Positions 33,175-41,976 of a stretch of DNA of 64,000 bases are shown piece after piece. Each line of letters starts with the position of its first letter. Positions within the stretch are counted from its first letter, which is position 1. Location of the stretch: assembly GCF_006094435.1 (NCBI RefSeq), contig NZ_CP034783.1:2321001-2385000 (forward strand), in the 5' to 3' direction. The stretch is from Pseudomonas sp. MPC6 (GTDB lineage Bacteria > Pseudomonadota > Gammaproteobacteria > Pseudomonadales > Pseudomonadaceae). A model generated the notes under the pieces. It was not told the origin of the DNA and did no database searches. It saw only the letters and a program-made list of their open reading frames with translations. The translations under genes were made by a program, and so were the position numbers.

Positions 33175-35622
33175 ATGTACAGTTGCCCGCGTCAACGTTC
33201 TACTAATGCGAACCTCGTTTGCCGGGCTCTGCGCCTGGGCTTGCTCGGCCTGGGGCTTGGCGCGATTGCGCAGCAAGGCTTCGCCGCTGAAGTGAAGATC
33301 AAGCGCGACCATTACGGCGTCCCGCATATCTACGCCCAGGATCTACGTGGGCTGTATTACGGTTATGGCTATGCGGTTGCCCAGGACCGTTTGTATCAGA
33401 TGGAAATGGCCCGTCGCTCCAGCAATGGCACGGTTGCCCAGGTGCTGGGCAAGGGCTATCTGGAGGCCGACAAGGCCACTCGCTCAAATTTCGATCCCGC
33501 CAGTATTCGCGCGCAATTGCAGGCCTTGCCTGCCGATGACCGACAGATTTTTGAAGGCTATGCGGCGGGTTTCAATGCCCGCATCAAGGAAGTCCTGGCC
33601 GACAAGTCGCGCTTGCTGCCGATAGAGTTTGTCGAGGAAGGTTTCGAACCCGCACCCTGGAGTGCTGAAGATGTCGCCAATATCTGGGTTGGGCTGATCC
33701 TTAACCGATTTTTTGCCGGTACCCAGGAAGTCGCCAACCTGCAATTGCTGGAGCGACTCAAAGCATCGCGTGGTGATCTGATTGGGCAACAACTGTATGA
33801 CCAGATGCGTTGGCTTGAGGACCCGAAAGCACCGACAACTTCGGCAAAGGCCGCCGGACCGCTGCGAAACTACAATGCGGTGCAAAACCTGCGACCCTTG
33901 TCGGTCGCCGCGGCACAGGATTGGCGTAGCCTGCAGGTCGCCCGTTTAGGTGAAGCAGCGGCGGATGCCATGCCTACCGCCAGCAACGCCTGGGTCGTTG
34001 CCCCGGCGAAAAGCCAGGACGGTCGTACAGTGCTGTTCAACGGTCCACAGCAGGGGTGGTTCAACCCCAGTATCACCTACAGCGTTGGTTTGCACGGGGC
34101 CGGTTATGACTTTACCGGCAGTACCCCGGTGGCCCTGCCGGCCATTCTGTTCGGCAGTAACGGCCATATCGCCTGGGGATCGACTGTCGGGTCCCTGGAC
34201 ACCAACGACGTCTATCAAGAGCAACTCAACCCGCAGAATCGTTTTGAGTATCGCCACGACGGCCATTACACGCCGATGCACAAGCGAATCGAGACCATAG
34301 CGGTGAAGGGCGAGGCGCCCTACACGCTTGAGGTGTACTCGACCGTCCATGGTTTTGTCAGTACCTGGGACGTACCCAATCAAACGGCTTACAGCCAGAA
34401 GCGCAGCTGGGAAGGGCGTGAAATCGAAAGCCTGCTGGGGTGGGCCAACCTGGCCAAGGCCCGCAGCTGGGATGAGTTTCTGCTTCAGGCCGAGCGGGTC
34501 AGCGTCTCCATCAACTGGTTCTATGCGGACGCCCAGGGCAATATCGGGCACGTGGCGGTGGGCAAGCAACCACAACGCCCGGACAACCAGCCGGTACAGT
34601 TTCCGGCATCGGGTGATGGCAGCATGGAGTGGCAAGGTTTCCTGCCCTTTGACGCCAACCCGCGCAGCTACAATCCGGACCAGGGGTATCTGGTCAGCTG
34701 GAACAACCAACCCGCACCGGGCCTACGCGCCGACGGTGCCAACTACTCCCATGTCGATCGGGTCAACGAGTTGATCGAGCCTTTGCAGGCCAAGGCAAAA
34801 CTCAGCCTGGACGACATCTGGAATGTGGATCGCCGTGGCGCATTTGCTGACCTCAACGCGCGCTATTTTGTGCCTGCGATCGTCGCGGCCACCCGCAGCC
34901 TGCCGGGTTCCGATCTAGCGCGCCAAGCCGCCGATATCCTGCAACAGTGGAATCTTCAAGGCCGTGACGATCAGGGCAAGGGCGTCTATGACAGCCCGGC
35001 GGTGCCGATCATGCGGGCGTGGTTGCCGGCCATGTACAGTCGGGTATTGCAAGATGATCTGCCGGCAGAGATCTTTCAAACCTATGCCCAGGCCGGTTAC
35101 CCGGACCAGTACAGCGGTGCCTCGCCACAGCCAGGGAAAGCCTCGAAGTTGTTGTGGAATGCGCTGCAGGGCAAGCAAGCCAGCGTTCCCCAGCGGTATG
35201 ACCTCTTTAATGGAGAGTCGCCTGATGCGGTGGTCCTGGAAGTCCTGCGCTCCACGATCAAATCCTTGCAAGCCACCCAGGGCATAGACCTGCAAGCCTG
35301 GCGCACACCGGTGACCAGCATGCGTTTCGCTGCAGTCAACTCGATTGGTGTGCCTTGGGCTTCGAAAGACCGACAACCCACCCTTGCACCGTTCATGAAC
35401 CGTGGCAGCGAAACCTTCAGGGTCAGCCTGGGTCGCGACGGGGTGAGCATGTGCTCTGCGGCGCCTCCGGGTCAGAGCGGTTTTGTCGCGGCCAATGGAG
35501 AGGCGGACAAGCATGTGGCGGATCAGTTGGCGCTTTATCGTGAGCATGGCTGCAAGCAGGATTGGCTGAGCGAGGAGCAGGTCGAGGCAAATCTTGAGTC
35601 GAGCATGACGTTGCATTACTGA
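33175..35622 (+). CDS. pac: Penicillin G acylase-type Ntn hydrolase, periplasmic
   Basis: An 815-residue precursor. A basic N-terminus and hydrophobic stretch end in GFA-AE, a signal peptide cleaved after about residue 37. The alpha chain starts VKIKRDHYGVPHIYAQDL. Ser270 of SNAWVVAPAKSQDG would become the beta-chain N-terminal nucleophile after self-cleavage. Counted from it, Gln23 (NGPQQGW) and Asn241 (WNNQPAPG) fall exactly where the oxyanion-hole residues of E. coli penicillin G acylase lie, and GLHGAGYDFTGSTP also matches. The enzyme should hydrolyse amides or esters of phenylacetyl-type acids in the periplasm. ATG 33175 is chosen because AAGGA lies eight bases upstream. AHL acylase (PvdQ/QuiP-like) activity is the alternative. 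Confidence 0.88.
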   Translation: MYSCPRQRSTNANLVCRALRLGLLGLGLGAIAQQGFAAEVKIKRDHYGVPHIYAQDLRGLYYGYGYAVAQDRLYQMEMARRSSNGTVAQVLGKGYLEADKATRSNFDPASIRAQLQALPADDRQIFEGYAAGFNARIKEVLADKSRLLPIEFVEEGFEPAPWSAEDVANIWVGLILNRFFAGTQEVANLQLLERLKASRGDLIGQQLYDQMRWLEDPKAPTTSAKAAGPLRNYNAVQNLRPLSVAAAQDWRSLQVARLGEAAADAMPTASNAWVVAPAKSQDGRTVLFNGPQQGWFNPSITYSVGLHGAGYDFTGSTPVALPAILFGSNGHIAWGSTVGSLDTNDVYQEQLNPQNRFEYRHDGHYTPMHKRIETIAVKGEAPYTLEVYSTVHGFVSTWDVPNQTAYSQKRSWEGREIESLLGWANLAKARSWDEFLLQAERVSVSINWFYADAQGNIGHVAVGKQPQRPDNQPVQFPASGDGSMEWQGFLPFDANPRSYNPDQGYLVSWNNQPAPGLRADGANYSHVDRVNELIEPLQAKAKLSLDDIWNVDRRGAFADLNARYFVPAIVAATRSLPGSDLARQAADILQQWNLQGRDDQGKGVYDSPAVPIMRAWLPAMYSRVLQDDLPAEIFQTYAQAGYPDQYSGASPQPGKASKLLWNALQGKQASVPQRYDLFNGESPDAVVLEVLRSTIKSLQATQGIDLQAWRTPVTSMRFAAVNSIGVPWASKDRQPTLAPFMNRGSETFRVSLGRDGVSMCSAAPPGQSGFVAANGEADKHVADQLALYREHGCKQDWLSEEQVEANLESSMTLHY

Positions 35623-35645
35623 TGGCTGATTTGGGCTAGGACGAA

Positions 35646-35670
35646 AAAGCCCGGCGCTTGGCCGGGCTTT
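35646..35670 (+). terminator. Intrinsic terminator of the acylase gene
   Basis: AAAGCCCGGC (35646-35655), 5-base loop, GCCGGGCTTT (35661-35670): perfect 10-bp stem, then AGATTTTC on the plus strand. The right arm overlaps the stop codon of the convergent toxin-like gene; on the minus strand the left arm is followed by TTCG only, so it mainly serves the acylase. Confidence 0.8.
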
Positions 35671-36076
35671 AGATTTTCAACTGCTCAAACTTTCCAGGCG
35701 CGGTAAATCGCCAAGCAACCCTAAAGGCAGCGCCGCCACTTATCAGCTCTGATTGTTGAATTATTGAGGGCCACCATTTCACGAGGTTCTGCGCCTTGCT
35801 CCAATACGGCTCCTGACCCCATTGTTTTGCTAGGCAAAAAATGGGCAAGCCGCAGTCGCGAAAAGCCTTTCGCTCCGCGTCGCCTTTGGTGAATTTGTCT
35901 TGCGACACGACAGTCCATCGCCCGTCGGCTTTCAACTCTGAAATCCAATCGATATCGCTGGCGTTTTGCTTGAACTTATCCCGAAGGGCTACCACTTGGT
36001 GCCCTTCTGGTTTGCATAGCTCATGAAGGGCTCGTGCTATCGCGGGTGGGAGATTGTTATCAATCAGAAAATTCAA
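35669..36076 (-). CDS. PIN-like (DUF5615-type) toxin of a toxin-antitoxin pair
   Basis: A 135-residue protein. MNFLIDNNLPPAIARAL at the N-terminus is the DUF5615/Mut7-C-like PIN signature, with an acidic metal ligand (Asp6); further acidic positions follow in SDIDWISELK and DGRWTVVSQDKFTKGD. PIN-like toxins of VapC type cut RNA. ATG 36076 overlaps the stop of the upstream DUF433 gene by four bases (ATGA), the usual antitoxin-first order. The 3' end overlaps the acylase terminator arm. Base composition is lower in GC than the flanking metabolic genes. Toxicity is inferred, not shown. Confidence 0.75.
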   Translation of the reverse strand: MNFLIDNNLPPAIARALHELCKPEGHQVVALRDKFKQNASDIDWISELKADGRWTVVSQDKFTKGDAERKAFRDCGLPIFCLAKQWGQEPYWSKAQNLVKWWPSIIQQSELISGGAAFRVAWRFTAPGKFEQLKI

Positions 36077-36765
36077 GCAGCAATCCTATGCTCAAAGGTC
36101 ACTGCCGCATCCACTGCGGCAGCCGGAATTTCAAAAATCATTGAGACGCGTTTTGCATCCTGCCCTTCGGCCAGATATGCATGGTAAATCGCCGCGGTGT
36201 CGACGCCAGTGGAAGATAAGACAGGCTTGCCAAAATTGCGATTTGGGTCCAGCACGATTGCCTTGCTTCGCTTGACTGGATACCAGCGCTGCGCCATTCC
36301 CTCACCTGTGTAATCGATCCCCTCATAAAGTGAGGGACCGATTACCTGCCTGAAAGCATATTGTCGCTTTGCGAGGTCGAGAATTGCTTCATCGCCAGTT
36401 TCGTCAAAGACTGTCGCAAAGATACTCCTGCCATCGGTTTGGAAGCGCTTGCAGGTGAAAGGGTAGCTCTGATCAAAAATCTCTCTGGCCTGCCTGGAGG
36501 CCGAGCGGATTGCCTGAAGGCTTACGCCGTGCCTTCGAAAGGCATGCACGAACCTGATCTCCAGGAGATCATGGAAACCCAACAGTTTTTCCTCTGAAAA
36601 TTCTAGCTCCGGCATCCAAAGCCCGGAATGCTGAATGCCCTCGGATTTGTAGCCAAACATCCATCTACGGATATCTTTCGCCGGTATGCCCGTGTATATG
36701 GCTGCCTCTGCCGGCGTATAGATCCCCACCCCAATGAGGCGGCTTGCGGCGTCTACTTTTTTCAT
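36073..36765 (-). CDS. Antitoxin-like regulator: MerR-type helix-turn-helix plus DUF433
   Basis: A 230-residue protein. The N-terminal part (GIYTPAEAAIYTGIPAKDIR, then RWMFGY) is a MerR-like DNA-binding helix-turn-helix. The C-terminal 65 residues (GKPVLSSTGVDTAAIYHAYL, KRVSMIFEIPAAAVDAAVTF) are a DUF433/VapB45-like domain that pairs with PIN-like partners. ATG 36765 is the start: a full AAGGAGG lies five bases upstream; the frame is open to 36912 but the extra residues are not family-like. It is coupled to the toxin-like gene by ATGA overlap and probably represses its own promoter. Confidence 0.77.
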   Translation of the reverse strand: MKKVDAASRLIGVGIYTPAEAAIYTGIPAKDIRRWMFGYKSEGIQHSGLWMPELEFSEEKLLGFHDLLEIRFVHAFRRHGVSLQAIRSASRQAREIFDQSYPFTCKRFQTDGRSIFATVFDETGDEAILDLAKRQYAFRQVIGPSLYEGIDYTGEGMAQRWYPVKRSKAIVLDPNRNFGKPVLSSTGVDTAAIYHAYLAEGQDAKRVSMIFEIPAAAVDAAVTFEHRIAA

Positions 36766-36938
36766 GCTCCCTCCTTGGTCCGTGGGCTTGCCAAAAAATC
36801 CATTTTGGAGATGAATGAGATTTCGTTCAACAAATCTTAGACGGAGTGTATCTGGAAAGGTTACTTTTCGGCCGACATTTCCACTTCGAGAGCGCCGCCG
36901 CGTGCACCTCAAGCAATGTCGTCAGGGGTCCAGGCCGC

Positions 36939-37619
36939 TCAATCAGGTATGAACCCATGGAAAGAGGCAAAACTCTCAACCGGTTCACGTGATGTTTCAA
37001 GGCTGTTTTCCGGTGCATCACGATCCTCGTGGCCGAGCGCGATGCCGCAGACCAGAATGTCATTGTCTGCGAGGGGCAAGTGCGCGCGTATGACCTGGTG
37101 ATACCACGCGAATGCCGCCTGGGCGCAGGTATGCAAGCCCTGGCCTCTGGCGGCGAGCAGAATGTTCTGGATGAACATGCCTAAATCCATATAGCTCCCC
37201 GTGTTGAGTCGGCGGTCAAGGCTGATCAGCAGACCGACCGGGGCATCGAAGAACTGATAGTTGCGCAGCATTTGCCGGTCACGTGCTGCGGGATCATCGC
37301 GCTTGATCCCGAGCTTTTCGTACAGGCTGAAACCCACTTCGCGGCGGCGTTGCTGATAGGGTTCAAACCATTCAGTGGGGTAGTACTCATATTCGGCGGC
37401 ATGCTGCCCGGCTTCGTCGGTTGCTGATGCGATGATGTCGTTGCACAGGTTCTGCTTTGCCTGACCGGTCAATACGTGGACATGCCAAGGCTGTACATTG
37501 TTGCCGCTGGGGGCTCGTGAGGCGACCTTCAGGATATGTTCGATCACTGATTTCGGGACGTTCCACGGCATGAAGCTTCGAACGGATTTACGCGAGCGGA
37601 TCGCAGCATCTATATGCAT
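36939..37619 (-). CDS. Nitroreductase-family flavoprotein
   Basis: A 226-residue FMN-dependent oxidoreductase of the NfsB/nitroreductase fold: SRKSVRSFMPWNVP for the FMN phosphate, RAPSGNNVQPWHVHVL, DLGMFIQNILLAARGQGL and a C-terminal VCGIALGHED. It probably reduces nitro, quinone or unsaturated compounds with NAD(P)H. It lies alone between the toxin-antitoxin pair and the porin gene, 49 bases after the porin end on the same strand, but the stop-to-start gap and poor linkage of function make a joint operon uncertain. Substrate unknown. Confidence 0.87.
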   Translation of the reverse strand: MHIDAAIRSRKSVRSFMPWNVPKSVIEHILKVASRAPSGNNVQPWHVHVLTGQAKQNLCNDIIASATDEAGQHAAEYEYYPTEWFEPYQQRRREVGFSLYEKLGIKRDDPAARDRQMLRNYQFFDAPVGLLISLDRRLNTGSYMDLGMFIQNILLAARGQGLHTCAQAAFAWYHQVIRAHLPLADNDILVCGIALGHEDRDAPENSLETSREPVESFASFHGFIPD

Positions 37620-37668
37620 TTCAGGAGTCTCCTAGGCGGTTTTTCAGCGAAATGTGGGCGAGGATCAC

Positions 37669-38910
37669 TTACCAGAATTTAAAGGTGTAGCCGACGATAA
37701 TACGGTTCTCATCGATGTCTGTGGTGCGGCTTCCGCGGTAGGCGACGTTGCGCAACCGCAGGTTGATGTTTTTCAGCGGTCCGCTCTGGACCACATAGGC
37801 GATATCGACATTGCGTTCCCATTCCTTGGCGTTGGTACCTGCGATTTCAAAGTTGTCGCCTGACACATAGCGCGTCATGAACGTCAGCCCGGGCAATCCG
37901 ACCGTCGCTAGATCGTAGTCGTAACGCAGCTGCCAGGAGTCTTCCCGGGCACGCAAGAAATGATGGTAGGTGACGGTGTTGAATGCCCATGGGTCGGTGC
38001 CGCCGCCGATGAAGGGCATGCCGGTGTCGCCGCTCTGGTTCTGGTAGCTGGCGCCGAGGGCGTGACCTTTATAGGACAGGGTCAACATCGTTCCCAGGTT
38101 GCGGTTGTCGACGTTGGTGCGACCCTCATGTTCACTCTGGAAATAACGGACTTCCGACCTCAGGTTCAATCCCTCGGCCAATGGCTGGGTGTGAATGAGA
38201 TTGCCGTAGTGCTGGCTGTAGTTGTCCTGTAACTCGGCGAAGAAGTAGGTGGTGGTCAGGTTCGGCAGCAGCGCGTAAGTAGCGCCCGCATAGTTGAAAC
38301 GGTCAGACGCGACGCCCCCGCTGGAACCATCGGCAAACATGCTCATGTCTTCGTAGTTGGTCGAGTTGCGCAGGCGGGTGGCGCGAAACTGGCCGCCGGT
38401 CAGGGTGAGCTTGTCGATGTCACTGGAGACGATCTGCGCCCCTTCAAACGTCTGCGGCAGCAAGCGGGTGTCATTGCGAAACGCGATCGGCAGGGTCGGT
38501 GCGTGAGTGCCGACAGTCAGCAGGCTCTTGGCCATTTTGACTTTAGCGGTAGGGCCGATAAAACCAAAGCTGTCCGGGACCTCGCCATCTCTCTGCACGG
38601 GCAGGGCGCCCGCACCGGTCGTGCCGCGACCGGCATCCAGTTTTACCCCAAGCAGCCCGAGCGCATCCACACCAAAGCCCAGCGAACCCTCGGTGAAGCC
38701 CGAGTTGTAGCGCAACATGAAGCCTTGGCCCCATTCTTCAGCCTTGTGATGGGCCGTGTTGGGGTTGTCCCGAAAATCACGGTTGATATAGAAGTTACGG
38801 GCTTCAAGCGTCAGGTGGCTATCGTCGTTGAACTCGGCTATGGCCTGTTGAGCGACGATGCTGGTACTGATTGCGAGTGTGATGGACCAGGTTCTTGAGG
38901 GGTTATACAT
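37669..38910 (-). CDS. OprD-family outer-membrane porin
   Basis: A 413-residue protein with a signal peptide (SRTWSITLAISTSIVAQQAIA-type N-terminus, cleavage after about residue 25) and beta-strand alternation throughout, ending in Phe-Lys-Phe-Trp as outer-membrane proteins do. Markers of the OprD family are LTLEARNFYINRDFRD near the mature start, GFGVDALGLLGVKLDAGRGT, and SWQLRYDYDLATVGLPGL. OprD-type porins admit specific organic acids (OpdK: vanillate; BenF: benzoate). Its place at the edge of the cyclohexanecarboxylate cluster suggests uptake of that ring acid, which is inference. Confidence 0.9.
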   Translation of the reverse strand: MYNPSRTWSITLAISTSIVAQQAIAEFNDDSHLTLEARNFYINRDFRDNPNTAHHKAEEWGQGFMLRYNSGFTEGSLGFGVDALGLLGVKLDAGRGTTGAGALPVQRDGEVPDSFGFIGPTAKVKMAKSLLTVGTHAPTLPIAFRNDTRLLPQTFEGAQIVSSDIDKLTLTGGQFRATRLRNSTNYEDMSMFADGSSGGVASDRFNYAGATYALLPNLTTTYFFAELQDNYSQHYGNLIHTQPLAEGLNLRSEVRYFQSEHEGRTNVDNRNLGTMLTLSYKGHALGASYQNQSGDTGMPFIGGGTDPWAFNTVTYHHFLRAREDSWQLRYDYDLATVGLPGLTFMTRYVSGDNFEIAGTNAKEWERNVDIAYVVQSGPLKNINLRLRNVAYRGSRTTDIDENRIIVGYTFKFW

Positions 38911-39049
38911 GGTTCGACCTCTTGTTTTTATTGTGGTGAACGGCCAGCTATTGGGTTCAAGCGGCGATCTTTTTTTCGGGACGAGTCATCCCGTAAAACG
39001 AACCTTGAAATTCGCTTTTTGTTGTCGCTGATCAGTCGCTGAAGGTTAT

Positions 39050-39349
39050 TCAGTTGAGCTCGGCGTAGCCCCTGATTCGGATGTTTCCTTTTTCATTGGT
39101 GAGTACAAGTTCACGTAACCGGGTGCCTGTTTGATACAGCCGAGGCTGATCGCCCAGCGCGATGGGCGACAGGAATCGCACGCCAAAACGCCGCAGGCGG
39201 GCGGCACTCAATAGTGCGCCGAGCATTCCCATACCCAGCATCCCCTGGGCGAAAACATCTGCATGCCCGGCTCGGCAAGCTATGGCTGGCTCCAGATGCA
39301 CGGGGTTCGGATCTCCCGAGGCGAGGGCGAAGGTGTTGATTTGCTTCAA
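39050..39349 (-). CDS. Short MaoC-like hydratase, N-terminus probably missing
   Basis: A 99-codon frame encoding the hot-dog MaoC signature ALASGDPNPVHLEPAIACRA, then HADVFAQGMLGMGMLGALL and RRFGVRFLSPIALGDQ. MaoC domains hydrate 2-enoyl-CoAs. Normal members have 20-30 more residues before ASGD, but the 83-base gap to the MarR gene offers no matching frame, and the only start is a TTG (39349). The gene may therefore be truncated or frameshifted, or start further upstream in a way I cannot resolve. Asp and His of the catalytic motif (D-x4-H) are retained. It lies between the porin and the BadR-like regulator. Confidence 0.5.
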   Translation of the reverse strand: MKQINTFALASGDPNPVHLEPAIACRAGHADVFAQGMLGMGMLGALLSAARLRRFGVRFLSPIALGDQPRLYQTGTRLRELVLTNEKGNIRIRGYAELN

Positions 39350-39431
39350 CCGGCACCACGCCCGTGGGCATGGAGAAAAACCAATCTGCGTCGCGACGCA
39401 TGGCAGGAAGAGCGGCCTGTCCGGTATGGGC

Positions 39432-39911
39432 CTAGTCCTCGAGCCTTGCCTGCTGCTCCTCGCCGAATGAAATCCTGGCCAGGTCGTCTTTGAACTTGTT
39501 CAGGTAGTGCAGGAAATTGACGGTGTCGTCGAAGCTGAAGCCCTGCAAACCTTGCTGATAAAACTGATAAATCCGATCTTGCAGCGCGTTCCAGTATTCC
39601 CGACCCTGTTCGGTCAGCCGGACCAGGCGAGCGCGCCCGTCATCCGGATGAGGCACGCGCAGCACGTGGTTATCCCGCTCCATGCGCTTGAGCACGCCAT
39701 CCAGGCTTTGCCGGCTGACGAACAGGTACTCCGTCAACTGGTTGAAGGAGATACCCTCCTCGAAACCGGCTCGGGACAGGGCGCCCAGTACCGCCCATTG
39801 CACGGTGCTGATGCCCATCTCGTTCTGCACTTGGCGCTGCAATACGTTGCCGGTTTGAAACAGCCGGAAAAATAAAGTGTTCGGTATGCTGCGGTTTTCG
39901 TTAGCGTCCAT
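39432..39911 (-). CDS. badR: MarR-family regulator, BadR-like
   Basis: A 159-residue MarR protein: winged helix with FNQLTEYLFVSRQSLDGVLK and the wing RVPHPDDGRARLVRLTEQG. It sits 71 bases downstream of aliB at the end of the aliA-badH-badI-aliB gene line. In Rhodopseudomonas palustris the MarR-type BadR represses badHI, aliAB and badK and is released by 2-ketocyclohexane-1-carboxyl-CoA. Gene content here is the same, so the same logic is likely. The name is by context; MarR sequences alone do not show the ligand. Confidence 0.75.
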   Translation of the reverse strand: MDANENRSIPNTLFFRLFQTGNVLQRQVQNEMGISTVQWAVLGALSRAGFEEGISFNQLTEYLFVSRQSLDGVLKRMERDNHVLRVPHPDDGRARLVRLTEQGREYWNALQDRIYQFYQQGLQGFSFDDTVNFLHYLNKFKDDLARISFGEEQQARLED

Positions 39912-39982
39912 TACATGTCCTCGCTGCCCGGTGGGCGTCGGTAGGCCGATAAGGTCACCTGCCTGCCGGTGCAGACAAGGTG

Positions 39983-41122
39983 TTATTTGGGGATGTACTC
40001 GCGAGCGATGATATTTTTCATGATTTGCGCAGTACCGTCACCGATCTGCAGGCCAAGTACATCACGAAGACGCTGGGCAAATGGCAGATCTTCACCCCAA
40101 CCGGTGTGGCCATGGGCGAGCAGGCACTGCTTGACCACGTCAAACGCCAACTTGGGTCCCCACCACTTGTTCATCGCCGCTTCGGCGTTGTGCGGTTGTC
40201 CAGTATCTTTGAGCCATAGCGCGTAGTAACACTGCAGACGCGCAGCTTGCACGTAGGTCTGGAATTCCGCCAGAGGGTGAGTCAAACCCTGGAATGCCGC
40301 CAGTTGCTGCCCGAATGCCTCGCGCTCGGTCAGCCATTTCCAGGTCTCATCCAGCGATTGCTGGGCTATCGCCAGGCACTGCAGGCCAATCAACGCGCGG
40401 CTGTAATCGAAGCCCTGCATCACTTGCTTGAAGCCTTTGCCTTCATCGCCCAGGCGATGGCTGGCATGCACCTCGACGTTGTCGAAGAAGATCGAACCAC
40501 GTCCGATGGCGCGCTGGCCGGCGTCTTCAAAGCGGGTGGTGCTGATGCCGGGCAACGTCATCGGAACCAGGAAGGCACTGATACCGTTGGCGCGGGATTC
40601 CTGGGTGCCGGTGCGGGCAAAGACCACCGCAACGTCGGCCTGATCGGCCATCGAGATGGAGGTCTTCTCGCCATTGAGCACATAGGTGTCGCCCTTGCGC
40701 TCGGCCTTCATCCGCAGGCTCGCGGCGTCTGAGCCGCCACTGGGTTCGGTCAGGGCGATGCAGACGATTTTCTGCCCGCCAGTAATTGCGCCCAGCCATT
40801 CTTTGGCTAGCTCAGGCGAGGCGTGTTGGGCGATGATCTGGCCGTTCAGCGAAGCCAGCAGTGGTATGTAACCCACGTTGAAATCACCGCGCGAGATCTC
40901 CTCGATGATGATGCCGGCGGTCACGCAGTCCAGGCCGCTGCCACCGAATTCTTCCGGCAGTTCGCCGCCGAGCAGACCCATTTCACCCATCTGCCGGATC
41001 ACCGTGCGTTCAATCTGGCCGCTGATGTCGCGCTTGCGGTAACCGGGCGCAAGTACTTCGGCGCTAAAGCGGGCAACGCTTTCACGAATAGCGTTTTGTT
41101 GTTCGTCGAATGCGAAGTTCAT
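39983..41122 (-). CDS. aliB: Cyclohexanecarboxyl-CoA dehydrogenase
   Basis: A 379-residue acyl-CoA dehydrogenase with CIALTEPSGGSDAASLRMKA for flavin contact, NGEKTSISMADQADVAVVFA and EAFGQQLAAFQGL. The C-terminal loop reads GLQIGDGTAQIMKNIIAREY, lacking the IYEG Glu at the usual place, as in the AliB/BadJ-like group where another residue acts as base. It introduces the first double bond into cyclohexanecarboxyl-CoA, giving cyclohex-1-ene-1-carboxyl-CoA. Start ATG 41122 has GGAG eight bases upstream; the frame continues four codons further only. It lies 57 bases after badI. Assignment rests on family and on the complete set of neighbours. Confidence 0.83.
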   Translation of the reverse strand: MNFAFDEQQNAIRESVARFSAEVLAPGYRKRDISGQIERTVIRQMGEMGLLGGELPEEFGGSGLDCVTAGIIIEEISRGDFNVGYIPLLASLNGQIIAQHASPELAKEWLGAITGGQKIVCIALTEPSGGSDAASLRMKAERKGDTYVLNGEKTSISMADQADVAVVFARTGTQESRANGISAFLVPMTLPGISTTRFEDAGQRAIGRGSIFFDNVEVHASHRLGDEGKGFKQVMQGFDYSRALIGLQCLAIAQQSLDETWKWLTEREAFGQQLAAFQGLTHPLAEFQTYVQAARLQCYYALWLKDTGQPHNAEAAMNKWWGPKLAFDVVKQCLLAHGHTGWGEDLPFAQRLRDVLGLQIGDGTAQIMKNIIAREYIPK

Positions 41123-41179
41123 GATGCTCTCCAAGCCAGGGCCGGGGGACCGGCAGCGGATAAACTGCCGGTAATAGGG

Positions 41180-41962
41180 TCACTTGTAGAATTTGCGGAA
41201 CTCGGGCTTACGTTTTTCCTTGAACGCGGCGACGCCTTCCTTGGACTCTTCGGTGTCGTAATACAGGCTCAGGGCCTGCATGCCGAGGGCACCGATGCCG
41301 GCGATATTGGCGCTGTCGGCGTTGAATGAGCGCTTGGCGATGGAGAGGGCGGTCGGACTCTTCTCGAGAATCTCGTCACACCATTTCTGCACTTCGGCAT
41401 CCAGCTCTTCATGTGGCACGACCGCGTTGACCAGGCCCCAGTCGTAAGCTTGCTGGGCGCTGTATTTGCGGCACAGGTACCAAATCTCGCGGGCGCGTTT
41501 TTCGCCGATGATGCGCCCCAGATAGGCCGTGCCGAAGCCCGGATCTACCGAGCCGACTTTCGGGCCGACCTGGCCGAACACGGCTTTTTCGGACGCGATG
41601 GTCAGGTCGCAGACGACGTGCAGGACGTGACCGCCGCCGATGGCAAAGCCGTTGACGCGTGCGATTACCGGCTTGGGCACTTCACGGATCAGGCCCTGCA
41701 ACTCTTCTACCGGCAGGCCGATCAGGCCGCGGCCATCGTACTGGCCTTCATGGGCCCCCTGGTCGCCGCCGGTGCAGAACGCTTTGTCGCCGGCACCGGT
41801 GAACACGATGACGCCCACTTCCTTGTTCCAGCCAGCACGGTTGAAGGCGTGGATCAGCTCCATGCAGGTCTGGCCGCGGAACGCGTTGTAGCGATCAGGA
41901 CGGTTGATGGTGATGGTCGCAACACCTTCGACTTCGGTGTACAGAATGTCTTCGTAATGCAT
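41180..41962 (-). CDS. badI: 2-ketocyclohexanecarboxyl-CoA hydrolase
   Basis: A 260-residue crotonase-fold enzyme that opens the ring of 2-ketocyclohexane-1-carboxyl-CoA hydrolytically to pimelyl-CoA. Motifs: NRPDRYNAFRG, the oxyanion-hole segments AFCTGGDQGAHEGQYDGRG and FAIGGGHVLHVVCDL, and VGPKVGSVDPGFGTAYLGR, a MenB/BadI-type stretch that differs from ordinary enoyl-CoA hydratases (PEVxLG). Length equals BadI of R. palustris. AGGAG lies nine bases before ATG 41962. It stands 14 bases after badH and before aliB. Confidence 0.9.
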   Translation of the reverse strand: MHYEDILYTEVEGVATITINRPDRYNAFRGQTCMELIHAFNRAGWNKEVGVIVFTGAGDKAFCTGGDQGAHEGQYDGRGLIGLPVEELQGLIREVPKPVIARVNGFAIGGGHVLHVVCDLTIASEKAVFGQVGPKVGSVDPGFGTAYLGRIIGEKRAREIWYLCRKYSAQQAYDWGLVNAVVPHEELDAEVQKWCDEILEKSPTALSIAKRSFNADSANIAGIGALGMQALSLYYDTEESKEGVAAFKEKRKPEFRKFYK

Positions 41963-41976
41963 GGGAGTTCTCCTGG

